A stretch of DNA of 64,000 bases, taken from the NCBI RefSeq assembly GCF_020880695.1, contig NZ_JAJIWO010000001.1, positions 186,001 through 250,000 on the forward strand, in the 5' to 3' direction. Shown here one piece after another: positions 9,475-19,700 of this stretch (the first letter of the stretch is position 1; each line of letters opens with the position of its first letter). The position numbers were made by a program, and so were the translations under genes. The notes under the pieces are model-generated. The model saw nothing but the letters and a program-made list of their open reading frames with translations. It was not told where the DNA came from and made no database searches. The stretch comes from Mucilaginibacter sp. UR6-11 (GTDB lineage: Bacteria; Bacteroidota; Bacteroidia; Sphingobacteriales; Sphingobacteriaceae).

Positions 9475-10164
9475 ATGAAAAATATAAAAATATTTGCATT
9501 CATACTATTTGCAGCAGCCGGACTGGCGTCTTGCAAAAAAGATTATGTGATTGGTGGCAGTTTGTTTAACGCTAACGTTAACATGACGACCTATGACTAT
9601 CTTAAAACAAACCACGCGTTTGATACGCTGGTAATTATGATAGACAAAATGGATTTAAAGAATGACGTGAACACCAGTGGAACCTTCTTTGCGATGACTA
9701 ATTACTCTTTCCACAATTTTTTATTAGCCAAGCAAACGCAGTTACAGATTCAAAAAAATGATGAAAACTTTAAATTGAAGTTTAGCGATCTTGATTTTGC
9801 ATCGCTTAAGGACTCGTTAAGAGCTTATATGTTTAAGGATAAATATACACGCAGTAATTTAACAACCGTTGGTGTTTATGCAACAGCGCTTGATGGTGAA
9901 AAGCGTTTAATAAACATGCGCCCTACCACAGAGTATACCAGTAGCATTTTCACTACTGATCCGCAGTATATTTATCTCACCAAGGTTAGACCATTAACGC
10001 CTGGCGGCCCGGTACCGGTTGATATTGCTGGTGTAAGCCAGGTAGCTCCGTCGCAGTTGCTTACCACACTTTGCCAAACTACCGGTATAATCACTACCAC
10101 AGGTATTTTGCATGTGCTCAGTAATTACCACACGTTTACCTATTTTAATGATGAGAACAATTAA
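9475..10164 (+). CDS. Lipoprotein with a fasciclin (FAS1)-like domain
   Basis: The protein has 229 residues with a lipoprotein signal ending LASC (Cys20). The rest resembles one fasciclin-like domain: a start like TYDYLKTNHAFDTLVIMIDK, a GTFFAMTNYSF segment where FAS1 domains read 'TLFAPTN', and an end TGIITTTGILHVLSNYHTF that matches the H2-type motif. FAS1 domains mediate adhesion or glycan contact. It lies 19 bp after the SusD-like gene in the same operon, so it is probably an accessory surface protein of the uptake system. The similarity is moderate. Confidence 0.65.
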   Translation: MKNIKIFAFILFAAAGLASCKKDYVIGGSLFNANVNMTTYDYLKTNHAFDTLVIMIDKMDLKNDVNTSGTFFAMTNYSFHNFLLAKQTQLQIQKNDENFKLKFSDLDFASLKDSLRAYMFKDKYTRSNLTTVGVYATALDGEKRLINMRPTTEYTSSIFTTDPQYIYLTKVRPLTPGGPVPVDIAGVSQVAPSQLLTTLCQTTGIITTTGILHVLSNYHTFTYFNDENN

Positions 10165-10185
10165 TAAATTTTAGAAGCTAAGGAA

Positions 10186-11157
10186 ATGAAGACAAATTAT
10201 AAGATCTATATTGCTGCTGCTGTTGCTGTGGCAAGCGTTGCGGCCTGCGTTAAGGCACCCCATGGTTTTCTAAGTACCCAAATCCGTTACCGCGATAGCC
10301 CGATACAGGTTCAGCGTGGTAATGTGGTACAAACATCAGCTGTTGATAATGACGGATCAAGCGCACCGGTTACTTACAAGTTATTGGATATACGCGATGC
10401 GGTTACGCATAAACACGCCGACTCATTATATGCAAACCGTCCAAGGTACGTATACATCAAACAGTTTGATCCAAACGTTGATACCACGGTAGCCTTACTT
10501 AATAGCACGCGTAAAATAGTAAGTTCGCCTACGTTTGAGTTTAATGAACATACAGGTGGTTTTACGTTTTACGGTACCACAGCTAGTGCGCCTGCCGGTA
10601 AATATGAGTTTGATATAAGTGCGACAAATGAAAACGGCACCAAAACCTACAAGAACATTGCCAATTTCAACTTGTTTGACGGCGATGTAGCGGAAATTGA
10701 TGCCGGAGGTGGCGCCTGGTTTTTAGATGGTACTACCACAAACGGCGACATTGGCGAACCAAAAGTTACGGTTCAAAAATTATCCGCAAAAGGCACCCTG
10801 GCTATTTTAAAAATAGTTGACGAAAATGGAGTTCCGTTTAACCCTAAAAATAACGAATACATCAAACGTGGCGACAGAAGTGACTTTACAACTTTTGCCA
10901 AGTTCCACCCGGTTATTGTTTCTGACACGTCGTTAACCTGTAATTTTGAAGTAATTCCTTTCCCGTTCCAGGGAGCCGCGCAAGGTTTTACCATTTATTA
11001 CCGAATACCAAGTCAGTTTGTGAGGTTTGATCCGGGATGGACGCCTACTACCCAAAGAATATACAGTGCTAACCCAAGGTTTACAGTACGAATTTTCCAG
11101 GAAGGCACCTACCTGATCACTGTTAAATTGCAACACGTTATACGTGACCCTATATAA
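10186..11157 (+). CDS. Surface lipoprotein, DUF5007-like
   Basis: The protein has 323 residues with a lipoprotein signal ending VAAC (Cys21). After the signal comes KAPHGFLSTQIRYRDSPIQVQRG, then two beta-rich regions (a cadherin-like FEFNEHTGGFTFYGTTASAPAGKYEFDISATNENG and a C-terminal half). It resembles DUF5007 proteins, found as last genes of SusC/SusD operons in Bacteroidota; this assignment is from memory of the family and not certain. It lies 21 bp after the FAS1-like gene and is followed by a terminator, so it ends the operon. Confidence 0.6.
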   Translation: MKTNYKIYIAAAVAVASVAACVKAPHGFLSTQIRYRDSPIQVQRGNVVQTSAVDNDGSSAPVTYKLLDIRDAVTHKHADSLYANRPRYVYIKQFDPNVDTTVALLNSTRKIVSSPTFEFNEHTGGFTFYGTTASAPAGKYEFDISATNENGTKTYKNIANFNLFDGDVAEIDAGGGAWFLDGTTTNGDIGEPKVTVQKLSAKGTLAILKIVDENGVPFNPKNNEYIKRGDRSDFTTFAKFHPVIVSDTSLTCNFEVIPFPFQGAAQGFTIYYRIPSQFVRFDPGWTPTTQRIYSANPRFTVRIFQEGTYLITVKLQHVIRDPI

Positions 11158-11180
11158 AGATCATCAACGTTACCCTTCTA

Positions 11181-11220
11181 AAAAAAAACCGGCGCATCGC
11201 AGATACGCCGGTTTTTTTTT
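11181..11220. terminator. Bidirectional rho-independent terminator
   Basis: A perfect 6-bp GC stem (CCGGCG at 11189-11194 with CGCCGG at 11206-11211) has an 11-nt loop, preceded by eight A and followed by nine T. It can end the SusC/SusD transcript on the plus strand and the AraC transcript on the minus strand. Confidence 0.9.
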
Positions 11221-11536
11221 AGAAGATGTGATTAAGTAAGCCCTCTATCTCAAATAGCATCCAGGCTACTTCACTTTCCGAAATCAGCCCGGCAATCTTC
11301 GCAACTGCCATTTTTGGGCCTGGTTGTATTATTATCAGCACCAGTGGCGCAGAACCGCTCAAGGCGGCATATTGTTTTTTTGTTAAGGTAGCTGCCTGTT
11401 TAGTGGTTGTTCCCGTACATGCAAAACAGGTTTCAGGGCCGGATAAATTGAAAATCCAGACGATTGTCAAAATCAGTATCATAAAGCAGAAAATAAAGAT
11501 CCTGTACAGCAAGAAATCAGGAAAAAACGAAATCAA
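11219..11536 (-). CDS. Possible small membrane protein
   Basis: An open frame of 105 residues begins with a TTG that overlaps the stop codon of the AraC gene and ends just before the terminator. The first 30 residues are very hydrophobic and could be one membrane helix; the rest resembles no family I know. The position between a gene and a shared terminator favours a transcribed frame, while the TTG start and lack of a recognisable domain count against it. An internal ATG in the hydrophobic part is an alternative start. Confidence 0.35.
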   Translation of the reverse strand: MISFFPDFLLYRIFIFCFMILILTIVWIFNLSGPETCFACTGTTTKQAATLTKKQYAALSGSAPLVLIIIQPGPKMAVAKIAGLISESEVAWMLFEIEGLLNHIF

Positions 11537-12450
11537 TTAAAAGACCGCCTGAATTCCAGTGGTGATAACCTGGTTTTTGTTTTGAATAGCTTGCTGAAAG
11601 ATTGCGGGTGCTCAAAGCCGAGTTTATAAGCCACTTCACTGACCGATAAACTGGTGGCTGAAAGTTTTTCTTTGGCTTTTTCGATGAGCTTATGGTGGAT
11701 ATGCTGTTGCGCATTTTGGCCGGTCAGGGAGCGCAGCATATCACTTAAATAGCTGGGCGACAGGTGCAGTTTTTCGGCAAGATAGCTGACGGTCGGGATG
11801 CCGTGGCTGGTGGATATTTCGTTAGTAAAATATTCGTCCAGTATTTCTTCCAGCTTTTGTAGCAGGTCGCTGCTGATGGCCTTTCGGGTAATAAACTGGC
11901 GCTTGTAGAAGCGGTTGGCATAGTTTAGCAACAGTTCAATCTGAGAGATGATAACCTCCTGGCTAAAATCATCGATCCGGCTGTTCAGCTCGGCCTCCAT
12001 GAACTTAAAAATGGAGATGATGGTCTCCTTTTCGGGATCAGACAGGTGCAGGGCTTCATTGGCGGAATAAGCGAAAAAGCCATAGGTTTTGATCTTTTTG
12101 GCCAGGGGATGGTTCCACAAAAAGTCCGGGTGGATCAGCAGGGTATACTCAGAGCAATCTCCTGAATCGTCCGGGCTGCCTACCACCTGGTTTGGCGCAG
12201 CAAATAATAAGCCGCCTTCATCAAAATCATAATAATCCTGGCCGTATTTTAATTTCCCGCCGAGCCGGGGCTTATACGCTATTTTATAAAATTGGAGCAC
12301 GTGGGCACCCGGCGGCCGGCTCACTTCAAGCCCGTCCCTGGCACCATTGATCAGGCTGATTAGCGGGTGCTGGGGCTGGGGTAAACCGAAGGCCCGGTGA
12401 GCCTCCGATAAAGACGCAAATTGACGCCGGGCGTTTTCTTCCTTTTTCAT
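11533..12450 (-). CDS. AraC-family transcriptional regulator (paralogue 1 of 3)
   Basis: The protein has 305 residues. The C-terminal third holds two helix-turn-helix units (VSYLAEKLHLSPSYLSDMLRSLTG and VSEVAYKLGFEHPQSFSKLFKTKTRLSPLEFR); the N-terminal part is a cupin-like sensor (GGKLKYGQDYYDFDEGGLLFAAPNQVVG). It lies 73 bp after an SDR gene on the same strand and probably controls it in response to a reactive or aromatic compound. Two close relatives at 26633-27553 and 51568-52485 have the same partner type. Confidence 0.93.
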   Translation of the reverse strand: MKKEENARRQFASLSEAHRAFGLPQPQHPLISLINGARDGLEVSRPPGAHVLQFYKIAYKPRLGGKLKYGQDYYDFDEGGLLFAAPNQVVGSPDDSGDCSEYTLLIHPDFLWNHPLAKKIKTYGFFAYSANEALHLSDPEKETIISIFKFMEAELNSRIDDFSQEVIISQIELLLNYANRFYKRQFITRKAISSDLLQKLEEILDEYFTNEISTSHGIPTVSYLAEKLHLSPSYLSDMLRSLTGQNAQQHIHHKLIEKAKEKLSATSLSVSEVAYKLGFEHPQSFSKLFKTKTRLSPLEFRRSFN

Positions 12451-12523
12451 CTTGAAAGTATATTACAATAATAACCGATAATCATTACAATTACCGGTCA
12501 TCATTAATTCTTTTACCCCCGGA

Positions 12524-13366
12524 TTACTTTGATCCGCCCTGGGCGGCGTTGGATACCGGCTCCCAGGCTTCCCAGGTCGCCAGCCGTTCGGCATAAGCGG
12601 TACGTACCCAGGGCAAATTATGGCTGCCGAGAAAGAACCGCAGCGGCGGATTTTCCGTGTCGACGATCTGGAAGAGGGCCTCCGGTGTTGCATTGGGGTC
12701 TCCCCTTTCCAGGCTCCTCAGTCCGTCGAAAAATTCGGCTTTAAAATCGGCATAAATATCGAGGCCGGCTGCAAATTTCAACGATTCGGGACTCCCGAAT
12801 TCGGTCGCGTAGGCGCCCGGTTCGATAATGGTCACCCTGATCCCGAAAGCTTTCACCTCTGCCGCCAGGCTTTCATGGATCGCCTCGAACGCCCATTTTG
12901 ACGAGCAGTAGTAGCCGATTACCGGCAAGGTCACGTGGCCCAGGTTGCTGGATGTACCGAGGATATGGCCACCGCCCTGTGCACACAGTAAAGGCAGGGC
13001 CGCCTGGATCACAGCGAGCGCACCAAAAATATTGGTCTCATACATCGCCCGGACATCATCCGCACTTGCTTCCTCTATCGTACCGACCAGGGAATAACCC
13101 GCATTGTTGAGCACGATATCCAGCCTGCCAAAATGTTCATGAGCCTGCGTTACGGCAGTCTTTACCTGTTCCGGCCTGGTCACATCGAGTTCGAGCGTTA
13201 AAACATTATCGCCGTATTTTTCCTTCAGACCGGCGATACTTTCCAGCTTGCGGGCGGTAGCTGCCACTTTATCGCCACGCTTCAGGGCGGCATCGGCCCA
13301 AACCCGCCCGAAACCGCGGGAGGCCCCTGTAATGAACCATACTTTATGGTGCTTTTGATTTTCCAT
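12524..13366 (-). CDS. Short-chain dehydrogenase/reductase (SDR)
   Basis: The protein has 280 residues of the classical SDR type: cofactor motif TGASRGFG (residues 14-21), NNAG, and a catalytic YxxxK (YCSSK) with an upstream Ser. The C-terminus is longer than the 250-residue minimum and includes a FFLGSHNLPWVRTAYAERL stretch seen in SDRs that act on larger carbonyl substrates. It should be an NAD(P)H-dependent cytosolic oxidoreductase; the substrate is unknown. It is first of a pair with the AraC regulator downstream. Confidence 0.9.
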   Translation of the reverse strand: MENQKHHKVWFITGASRGFGRVWADAALKRGDKVAATARKLESIAGLKEKYGDNVLTLELDVTRPEQVKTAVTQAHEHFGRLDIVLNNAGYSLVGTIEEASADDVRAMYETNIFGALAVIQAALPLLCAQGGGHILGTSSNLGHVTLPVIGYYCSSKWAFEAIHESLAAEVKAFGIRVTIIEPGAYATEFGSPESLKFAAGLDIYADFKAEFFDGLRSLERGDPNATPEALFQIVDTENPPLRFFLGSHNLPWVRTAYAERLATWEAWEPVSNAAQGGSK

Positions 13367-13647
13367 GTTTTATTTTTTAATAAATGATAAACAAAGATCA
13401 ACAGCAATCCTTACCTGCCTGTAGCCTAACTGCGGTTTTTTGTAGCCAAATGGAGACCCATAACTATTAATTGTCGCTCCAAAGAGAAATAATTATATAT
13501 AATTATTGAAAGCAGATCTGTCACCGTCTTAACCTAAGCAATTTTCATGAAGTTTTAATTGTATGGTAAATTGTATTAAATTAGCCCAACCATAATGGTA
13601 CTTGCATAAAACCGGTATGGCTTATTTATCCTTAACCTGCACCTACT

Positions 13648-13977
13648 GTGAAGTATAGTATCAATCTCAATTTCGAACAGATCAAATTACCGCCATTTCA
13701 AGACATTTTAATACTGGCTAAAAACTCTCCCCAAGGCAAGATAGGACTCAGCAGATCATTTGAGTTGTTACTGCCAAATGGATTTGAGATGATAGAATTA
13801 GAAGATGAATTAATTGAGGCTGTTTTTGTTCAGCGAAATATATTACATAAAATTCCGGCCGACAAGGTAATGAAGCTTTTACGCGAGCATGTTTTTCCGA
13901 CTGTATGTGAAGGAGAGATCATTAGGGTTGATTTTAAAATAAACATATCTGTTGATAACATAAAACTGGAGTACTAG
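13648..13977 (+). CDS. Hypothetical protein upstream of a sensor kinase
   Basis: The protein has 109 residues and starts at a GTG. It has no signal or membrane segment and no motif I recognise; beta-rich ends (SINLNFEQIKL, IIRVDFKINISVDNIKLEY) flank a helical middle. It stops 2 bp before the kinase gene, so the two are probably co-translated and may act together in sensing. Confidence 0.65.
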   Translation: MKYSINLNFEQIKLPPFQDILILAKNSPQGKIGLSRSFELLLPNGFEMIELEDELIEAVFVQRNILHKIPADKVMKLLREHVFPTVCEGEIIRVDFKINISVDNIKLEY

Positions 13978-13979
13978 TT

Positions 13980-14987
13980 ATGCTGATCGGGCCGCTTATA
14001 AAAACTGAGTTTTCAACCGTTAACGCCTTGAGCGGCGCAAACCAGATTAAAAAATTAATTGAAACTACCGGCGATCTTGTTGTAGAGGAAAACATGAAGG
14101 TAATTGGGGTCATCAGCGCTTTCGACTTAGCTACCCGGAAGTATAATCTGGTAATTGACTGCATCAGCGATAAACCCGTTTTATCTAAAACACAGCTTAT
14201 CCCGGAAGTATTAACCCTGATGAATAAAGTCCATTCGGATCTTTTGTTAGTTTATGAGGGACAGGAGATGATCGGGGTTGTTCACAGGCACGATATCATA
14301 GACTATCTCTGTCAATCGATGGAGCAGCATAAAAACCTGGTACAAGGCATTGCACATGATCTGAAGAACCCTTTAGCCAATGTTTTAAACATCACTTATT
14401 TATTGGGAAAAGAAAGTGATCCGGTCGAGAACAGGGAATTGATAGGTTACGCCCAGCACGCCTGTCAGTATGCCAATGACATCGTCGATGATTTACTGTT
14501 CAGCGAGGACCAGCGCGCAGAAACTTTAAAAAAGGAGGCACTTGACCTAAATGAAATTTTAAAGATGAGTGTAGACGCTTTCAAAATTTTGTCGCTGGAG
14601 AAACAGATTGAGCTTGAATTATTCTCTTATCCCGGCACTGCAGAAATCCACGCAGATGCGGTTAAGCTCAAGAGAGCAGTTTCAAACCTGGTTTCCAACG
14701 CTATTAAATTTACTGAACCGAATGGAAAAATCACTGTTCATCTGGAAAAAAGATCTTTCGATTTTCTCATAACGGTAAAAGATAGCGGCATTGGTATCCC
14801 GGTGGATTTGCAGCCTTACATCTTCACAAAATTCACCCATGCTAAACGGCAGGGCACAAATGGCGAGCGCTCCACCGGCCTGGGCATGTACATTACCCGG
14901 CAAATTATAGAATTACATGGAGGCACCATTTCGTTAGAAAGCACCCCCGGCCTGGGAACAACATTTTATATCAAACTGTATCACTAA
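13980..14987 (+). CDS. Sensor histidine kinase with N-terminal CBS-like region
   Basis: The protein has 335 residues without membrane helices. Residues 1-115 look like a pair of CBS motifs (ending YEGQEMIGVVHRHDIIDYL). Then comes the phospho-acceptor box GIAHDLKNPLANV with His126, the N box NLVSNAIKFT, and G boxes DSGIGIP and STGLGMYITR of the ATPase domain. It should autophosphorylate in response to a cytoplasmic, perhaps nucleotide, signal. No receiver gene is directly adjacent; three stand-alone receivers lie within 7 kb. Confidence 0.88.
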   Translation: MLIGPLIKTEFSTVNALSGANQIKKLIETTGDLVVEENMKVIGVISAFDLATRKYNLVIDCISDKPVLSKTQLIPEVLTLMNKVHSDLLLVYEGQEMIGVVHRHDIIDYLCQSMEQHKNLVQGIAHDLKNPLANVLNITYLLGKESDPVENRELIGYAQHACQYANDIVDDLLFSEDQRAETLKKEALDLNEILKMSVDAFKILSLEKQIELELFSYPGTAEIHADAVKLKRAVSNLVSNAIKFTEPNGKITVHLEKRSFDFLITVKDSGIGIPVDLQPYIFTKFTHAKRQGTNGERSTGLGMYITRQIIELHGGTISLESTPGLGTTFYIKLYH

Positions 14988-15026
14988 TAAGCTCCCGACA
15001 GGGGTTATCTGCCAGATTAAAGAGGC

Positions 15027-15530
15027 TTACTGAGTTTTGATCTGACGGTTGTCTATATTCCTGATGCCAAACCGTTGCTGTAAGACTGCGGCTCGCTCCA
15101 GCCATTCTGCAGGCGGCGGCCCGGCAGGTGCCGGCGGAAAGTCGAGCCCGGCTGCCGGCTGGCTAAGTTCAAAGAACATGGCTTCCAACCCGGCCGGAAC
15201 CAAATGGATCAGTACTTTTGCTGTAGGGCTTATCACCTTGAAGGTATGCTGAACGCCTTTGGGCAGGTGCAAAAATTCGCCGGGGCGCAGGTGGTATTGC
15301 TTATTGTCCGCGGTAAAAACCAGCTCGCCCTCCAGCAGCTGAAAAGATTCGTCTTCAAGCGTATGCGTATGTGCCGGCGGTTCCATTCCCTGGCGCAGGT
15401 TGGCTTCGATGAGGCTGAATTGTCCCCCGGTATCGTCGGCCATTGCCAAAAAGGTCCAGTATCCGCCCATGTAATAGCGGGTACGTTCTAATTTGTTTTT
15501 TAACTGATAAATAGCTGAGGTCTGTTCCAT
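15027..15530 (-). CDS. Cupin-domain protein
   Basis: The protein has 167 residues with one cupin barrel: first motif PPAHTHTLEDESFQLLEGELVF (metal ligands His, His, Glu) and second motif PGEFLHLPKGVQHTF (His). This is the quercetin-dioxygenase-like cupin layout, but such small proteins may be enzymes or binding proteins. It is followed 52 bp upstream by a Crp/Fnr-type regulator on the same strand, probably co-transcribed. Confidence 0.85.
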   Translation of the reverse strand: MEQTSAIYQLKNKLERTRYYMGGYWTFLAMADDTGGQFSLIEANLRQGMEPPAHTHTLEDESFQLLEGELVFTADNKQYHLRPGEFLHLPKGVQHTFKVISPTAKVLIHLVPAGLEAMFFELSQPAAGLDFPPAPAGPPPAEWLERAAVLQQRFGIRNIDNRQIKTQ

Positions 15531-15582
15531 ACCATAAAGCTAGCAGACACTTTTTTTAAAAACGTTGATCCGGATCAACAAA

Positions 15583-16164
15583 TTAACTTCGCACGAGCCT
15601 GGTTTTAATCCGGCTGATCGTTTCCGTCCTCACCCCCAGGTAATTGGCAATATAATGCTGCGGAATGCGAAGCAGCAATGAGGGCCTGGTTTCCATCAGC
15701 TCCCGGTAAAGCACCTCGGGCGGCTCCGTCTTCAGCCGGTTGGCCTGTTCCAGCAGCCGGGCATGATCGGTGGGGTACTTTTTTAAAAAATAACGCTGGT
15801 ACCATGGAAAACGTTCCATGCCAAGGTCAACGTGCTCAATGGTGATGCCCAGTATCTGGCAGGGCTCAAGCGCCTGCAGGTACACATTGGTAGGAAGCCT
15901 GCTGCGCATACTGCCTATCTGCCCCGCCCAGTTTCCTTCTTCATTGAATAAGATGATCTGTTCGCGACCCGATTCGTCCAGGATGTATTGCCGCAAACAG
16001 CCCTGCAGGATAAAAGGACTGTAACGGGGTATCTCCCCTGCCCTATAAAAATGATCGCCTTTTTTCAGCGTAAGCGGCACCAGCAACTTCAGGAATTCGC
16101 CGAAGTCCGCGTCGGGGACGTCCACATACGAACGGAGGTGCCGAAGAAAAATATTGGTATCCAT
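15583..16164 (-). CDS. Crp/Fnr-family transcriptional regulator
   Basis: The protein has 193 residues from the ATG at 16164; 22 further codons upstream are open but unlikely. The N-terminal cyclic-nucleotide-like beta-roll (KKGDHFYRAGEIPRYSPFILQGCLRQYI) is followed by a C-terminal helix-turn-helix with recognition segment LGVRTETISRIKTRL. This is the short Crp-like type common in Bacteroidota. Compared with E. coli CRP the helix keeps Glu and the last Arg, but Thr replaces the first Arg. It may control the neighbouring cupin gene. Confidence 0.88.
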   Translation of the reverse strand: MDTNIFLRHLRSYVDVPDADFGEFLKLLVPLTLKKGDHFYRAGEIPRYSPFILQGCLRQYILDESGREQIILFNEEGNWAGQIGSMRSRLPTNVYLQALEPCQILGITIEHVDLGMERFPWYQRYFLKKYPTDHARLLEQANRLKTEPPEVLYRELMETRPSLLLRIPQHYIANYLGVRTETISRIKTRLVRS

Positions 16165-16356
16165 AAAGACAACAAGTAACCGGAATAAATTTAGCAAGCA
16201 AATGGCTATAATGCAAAAGAGATCTTGCAACCGGAAATTAATTTTGTCATCACCCGACGGAAGGGCCTGCGCATAAAATTAAACAAGCGATCCAACACCG
16301 GTATTGGCGTCAACTATGGTAACTCGCTGCTATTAAATCCTGGGGAAGGGGTTTGA

Positions 16357-16719
16357 TCAGGCGGCCAGTTGCCGGGCAACCCGGGTCAGCAAATAGTCGA
16401 TATCATAAGGTTTGGCAATATAATCATTGGGCGCACCGGGCATATTAAGCGATTTCGCAAGGTCGTGCGTTCCAGAGATCAGGATAACCGGCAGAGACCT
16501 GGTCGCTTCGTTTTCTTTAATTTCCCGACAAATCGCCCGGCCGTCCAGGCCTGCCAGCATTACATCCATTAGGATCAGGTCGGGCTGGTAGGCTTTAATA
16601 TCCTCAAAAACCGTATCACCGCATATCCGGGTCTGCACCTCGTAACCGAACTCGGTTAATATAAAGGACAGGATCTCCAGGTTATCCTTGTCGTCGTCCA
16701 GTACCAGTATTCTCTTCAT
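16357..16719 (-). CDS. Single-domain response regulator
   Basis: The protein has 120 residues and is a receiver domain only: acidic pocket DDDKDN at residues 7-12, phospho-acceptor Asp in LILMDVML, the Thr/Ser position in LISGTH, and Lys in YIAKPYDI. It starts 5 bp after the CheB-CheR-kinase gene on the same strand, so it is the likely phosphate acceptor of that kinase. With no output domain it must act through protein contacts. Confidence 0.92.
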   Translation of the reverse strand: MKRILVLDDDKDNLEILSFILTEFGYEVQTRICGDTVFEDIKAYQPDLILMDVMLAGLDGRAICREIKENEATRSLPVILISGTHDLAKSLNMPGAPNDYIAKPYDIDYLLTRVARQLAA

Positions 16720-16724
16720 GATCG

Positions 16725-19700
16725 CTAATTTAAAAAGGGAGTAACAGCCAATTGTTCGGCTTCGATCTTTAAATAGATCCGGAAAGTAGTGCCCACGCCC
16801 GGTTCACTTTCCACGACGATATTGCCGCCCGCCGCGTTGACGATTTTTTTAGCCAGGTATAACCCAATACCGTGTCCTTCGATATCCTGGTTCAACCGGC
16901 CGTACATGTCAAATATTTTGGATATCGCAGCTTGCGGTATCCCTTTGCCGTTGTCTTTTACGGATAAAACGATATGATCGCCTTCTTTTTTTGTGGTGAT
17001 TTGGATGACCGGGCTTTGGTCGCGCCTGAATTTTATGGCGTTGGATACCAGGTTATAGATAATGCTCCGCAGGTTCTTTTTAGAGAAAAGCACCTGTTTC
17101 ACTTCCAGTTCCCTGGTAATGACCGCTCCGGCTTCCTTGATCTTACCTTCCAGGCTCCATTCAATATTCTGGATCGTTTCTTCGAGGTTCACCATTTCCA
17201 GCGCGATCATATCGCCCTCTACTTTGGCGATAGCGGCAATGTCGACGATCAGTTCGCGGAACTTTTTCACCGAGGTATTGATCATACCTAAAAAATCATG
17301 CAGCTTTTCATCGCTTAACGCTATCCGGTTCATGATGTTGATGCTGGTTTCGATATTGCCCAGGGGCGCTAACAGGTCGTGAGAGGCCGCATGGATAAAA
17401 TGGTCCAGGTCGGCATTGATCCGCAGCAGGCTTTTATTTCGCTGATCGAGTTCGCTTTGCGCCCGCTTTAATTCGGTGATGTCATTAAACGTAATGATCG
17501 CGCCATTATTCTTGTTGTCAGCCTGCACATAAGGCATCGTCATGATCTGGTACCATTTGCCGTTATTGGTTTCGATCTCCTTAGTAACAATAATCCCCTC
17601 GGCCAGTACCCGTTTGATATCTTCGATAATGGTTTCCAGCTTGATATTGGTAGAAATATTGCTGAGCGGACGGCCGATATCAGTTTCAAGCAGGTTGATC
17701 TGTTTAACGGCGCCCGGCGAGAACCGCATCAGCAGCAGTTCGTTATTGATAAACAGCTGCCCGTTGATATTACTCCGGAAATAATTATTCAGGTCGTCAT
17801 TGATCTCCAACAGTTCTTTATTTTTAAGCTGGTAATCCGCGTTAATGGTATGCAGTTCTTCATTAACGGATTGCATTTCCTCATTGGTACTCTGCATTTC
17901 CTCGTTGGCCGAGATCAGCTCTTCGTTAAAGGACTGCATATTTTCGTTGGACGCATCCAACCGCTCGTAGGAGATATTCAGCTTTTCTTTTAGTTCCCGG
18001 ACCTCTGCTTCCAGGTTCTTGGTATACTGGTCAAGGTATAATTTCTCGTCGAATACCTGGTCCTGCGGAACCGCTGCGCCGGTATGGTCCTCGCTGAAGG
18101 TTACCCGAAACAACTTTTGTTCATCTCTTACTTCGAGGGGGCTTATAGCCAAGCTGACCTTAAAGACAGTTTTGCCCTGCTTAATGGTGATGCCGCTGGC
18201 CCGGGCCAGTGCATTTGTTTTGACCGCCTGCGTGCTCAGCGTGTTAAAAGCTACCGCCAGCGGCTTAGCCAACAGGGCGGTCAGGTCGGAAGTGAAATGC
18301 TTTTGGAGCAGATATTTGGCGGTATTTCCATAAGATGAAATCACCTGGTTATGCTCGTTAATACAAACACTCAGGCAATCCAGGTCTTCGGCCAGTCCCT
18401 GGTTCATGGCTTCGGCCAACGCGGGGCTTATATTTTTTTGTTCTTCGTGCGATGACGCGCGTAACGGTGTACGTTTAATATCCAGCAGATCGGGCAGCGA
18501 AAAAGCGTCAAAGCTGATACCGCGCTTGGTTTCCAGGTTGCGGTAGATCTTCCACTTTTTATGGACCACTTCCAGGTTTTTCAGGATAGGCATCGGGTTC
18601 TCGCTCGATCCCAGGAATAAGTAGCCGTCCTTTTTGAGCCCGAAGAGCAGCATGGTAAAGATCTTTTTTTGCAGCACCGGGGTCATATAGATCAACAGGT
18701 TACGGCAGCTTATCAGGTGCATATTGCAGTAGGGCGGGTTTTTAACCAGGTCATGCTGTGCAAATATCACCATCCGGCGGATATCCGGTTTAACCCGGTA
18801 AGCTTTACCCTCCCTGGTAAAGTGCCTTTCGAGCCGTTCGGGCGTGACATCTTTTTCGATACTTTCGTTATAAACACCTTTCCCGGCATGCGCCAGCGCG
18901 GCGCTGTCGATATCGGTCGCGAAGATCTTGACCACTGCCGACGAATGCTCACCCTGTAACTGCTCACAGATCAGCATTGCCAGGGTATACACCTCCTCAC
19001 CAGTGGCGCAGCCCGCTACCCAGATCTTTAGCTCCTCACCGGCGAGCAGCTTCTCCAGAATAGCCGGAAGTACGGTGGCTTCTATAAATTCAAACGCAGC
19101 CGGGTCCCTGAAAAAGGAGGTGACGCTGATCAGGAAATCCTTAGATAACGCTTCCAACTCTTCGGGCGAATGCTGCAGGAATTCAAGATAAGCGCCCAGG
19201 GTAGTAAAATTACCATAGGAGGCCCGCCGCTTGGTCCGTCTCAAGATCGTACTTTGTTTATAGTCTGAGAAATCAAGCGGCGACTTTTCCCTGATCAGTT
19301 CAATAATAGCTTTAAGGTTTTTTTCATCGTCTTCCGTGTCCGTCAGTAATTCACCCATATTTTTAACATAATCTTCAATGGCGGCGGGCATTAGCGCAGG
19401 TTCGAGCACAAAATCTACCATGCCGGTAGCAATAGCGCTTGAAGGCATACTTCCGAAAGGTGAAGTGGCCGGGTTACGGGCGATCACCATGCCCCCGGCC
19501 TTTTTGATGGCCCGGATCCCTTCGGTCCCATCGGACCCTAAACCTGAGAGCACCACCGCAATTGCCTTTTCACCAAAATCTGCAGCCAGCGAATTAAAAA
19601 AGGTATTGATGGTTAAATGCGGCCCCTTGGCATCCTTGGCCGTTAAATATAGGTTATCCTCGCGGATCGTCATAAACTTATCATTCGGGATCAGGTAAAC

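Noticed and set aside
13488..13507. A perfect 20-bp palindrome made only of A and T upstream of the GTG-started gene at 13648.
   Set aside because: Palindromes of pure AT occur by chance in AT-rich promoter regions, and nothing else supports a binding site.
15583..16164. The Crp/Fnr-type protein as the regulator of the hydrogenase locus.
   Set aside because: It lies 19 kb away and its recognition helix lacks the first Arg of CRP; the link is possible but not supported by the sequence.
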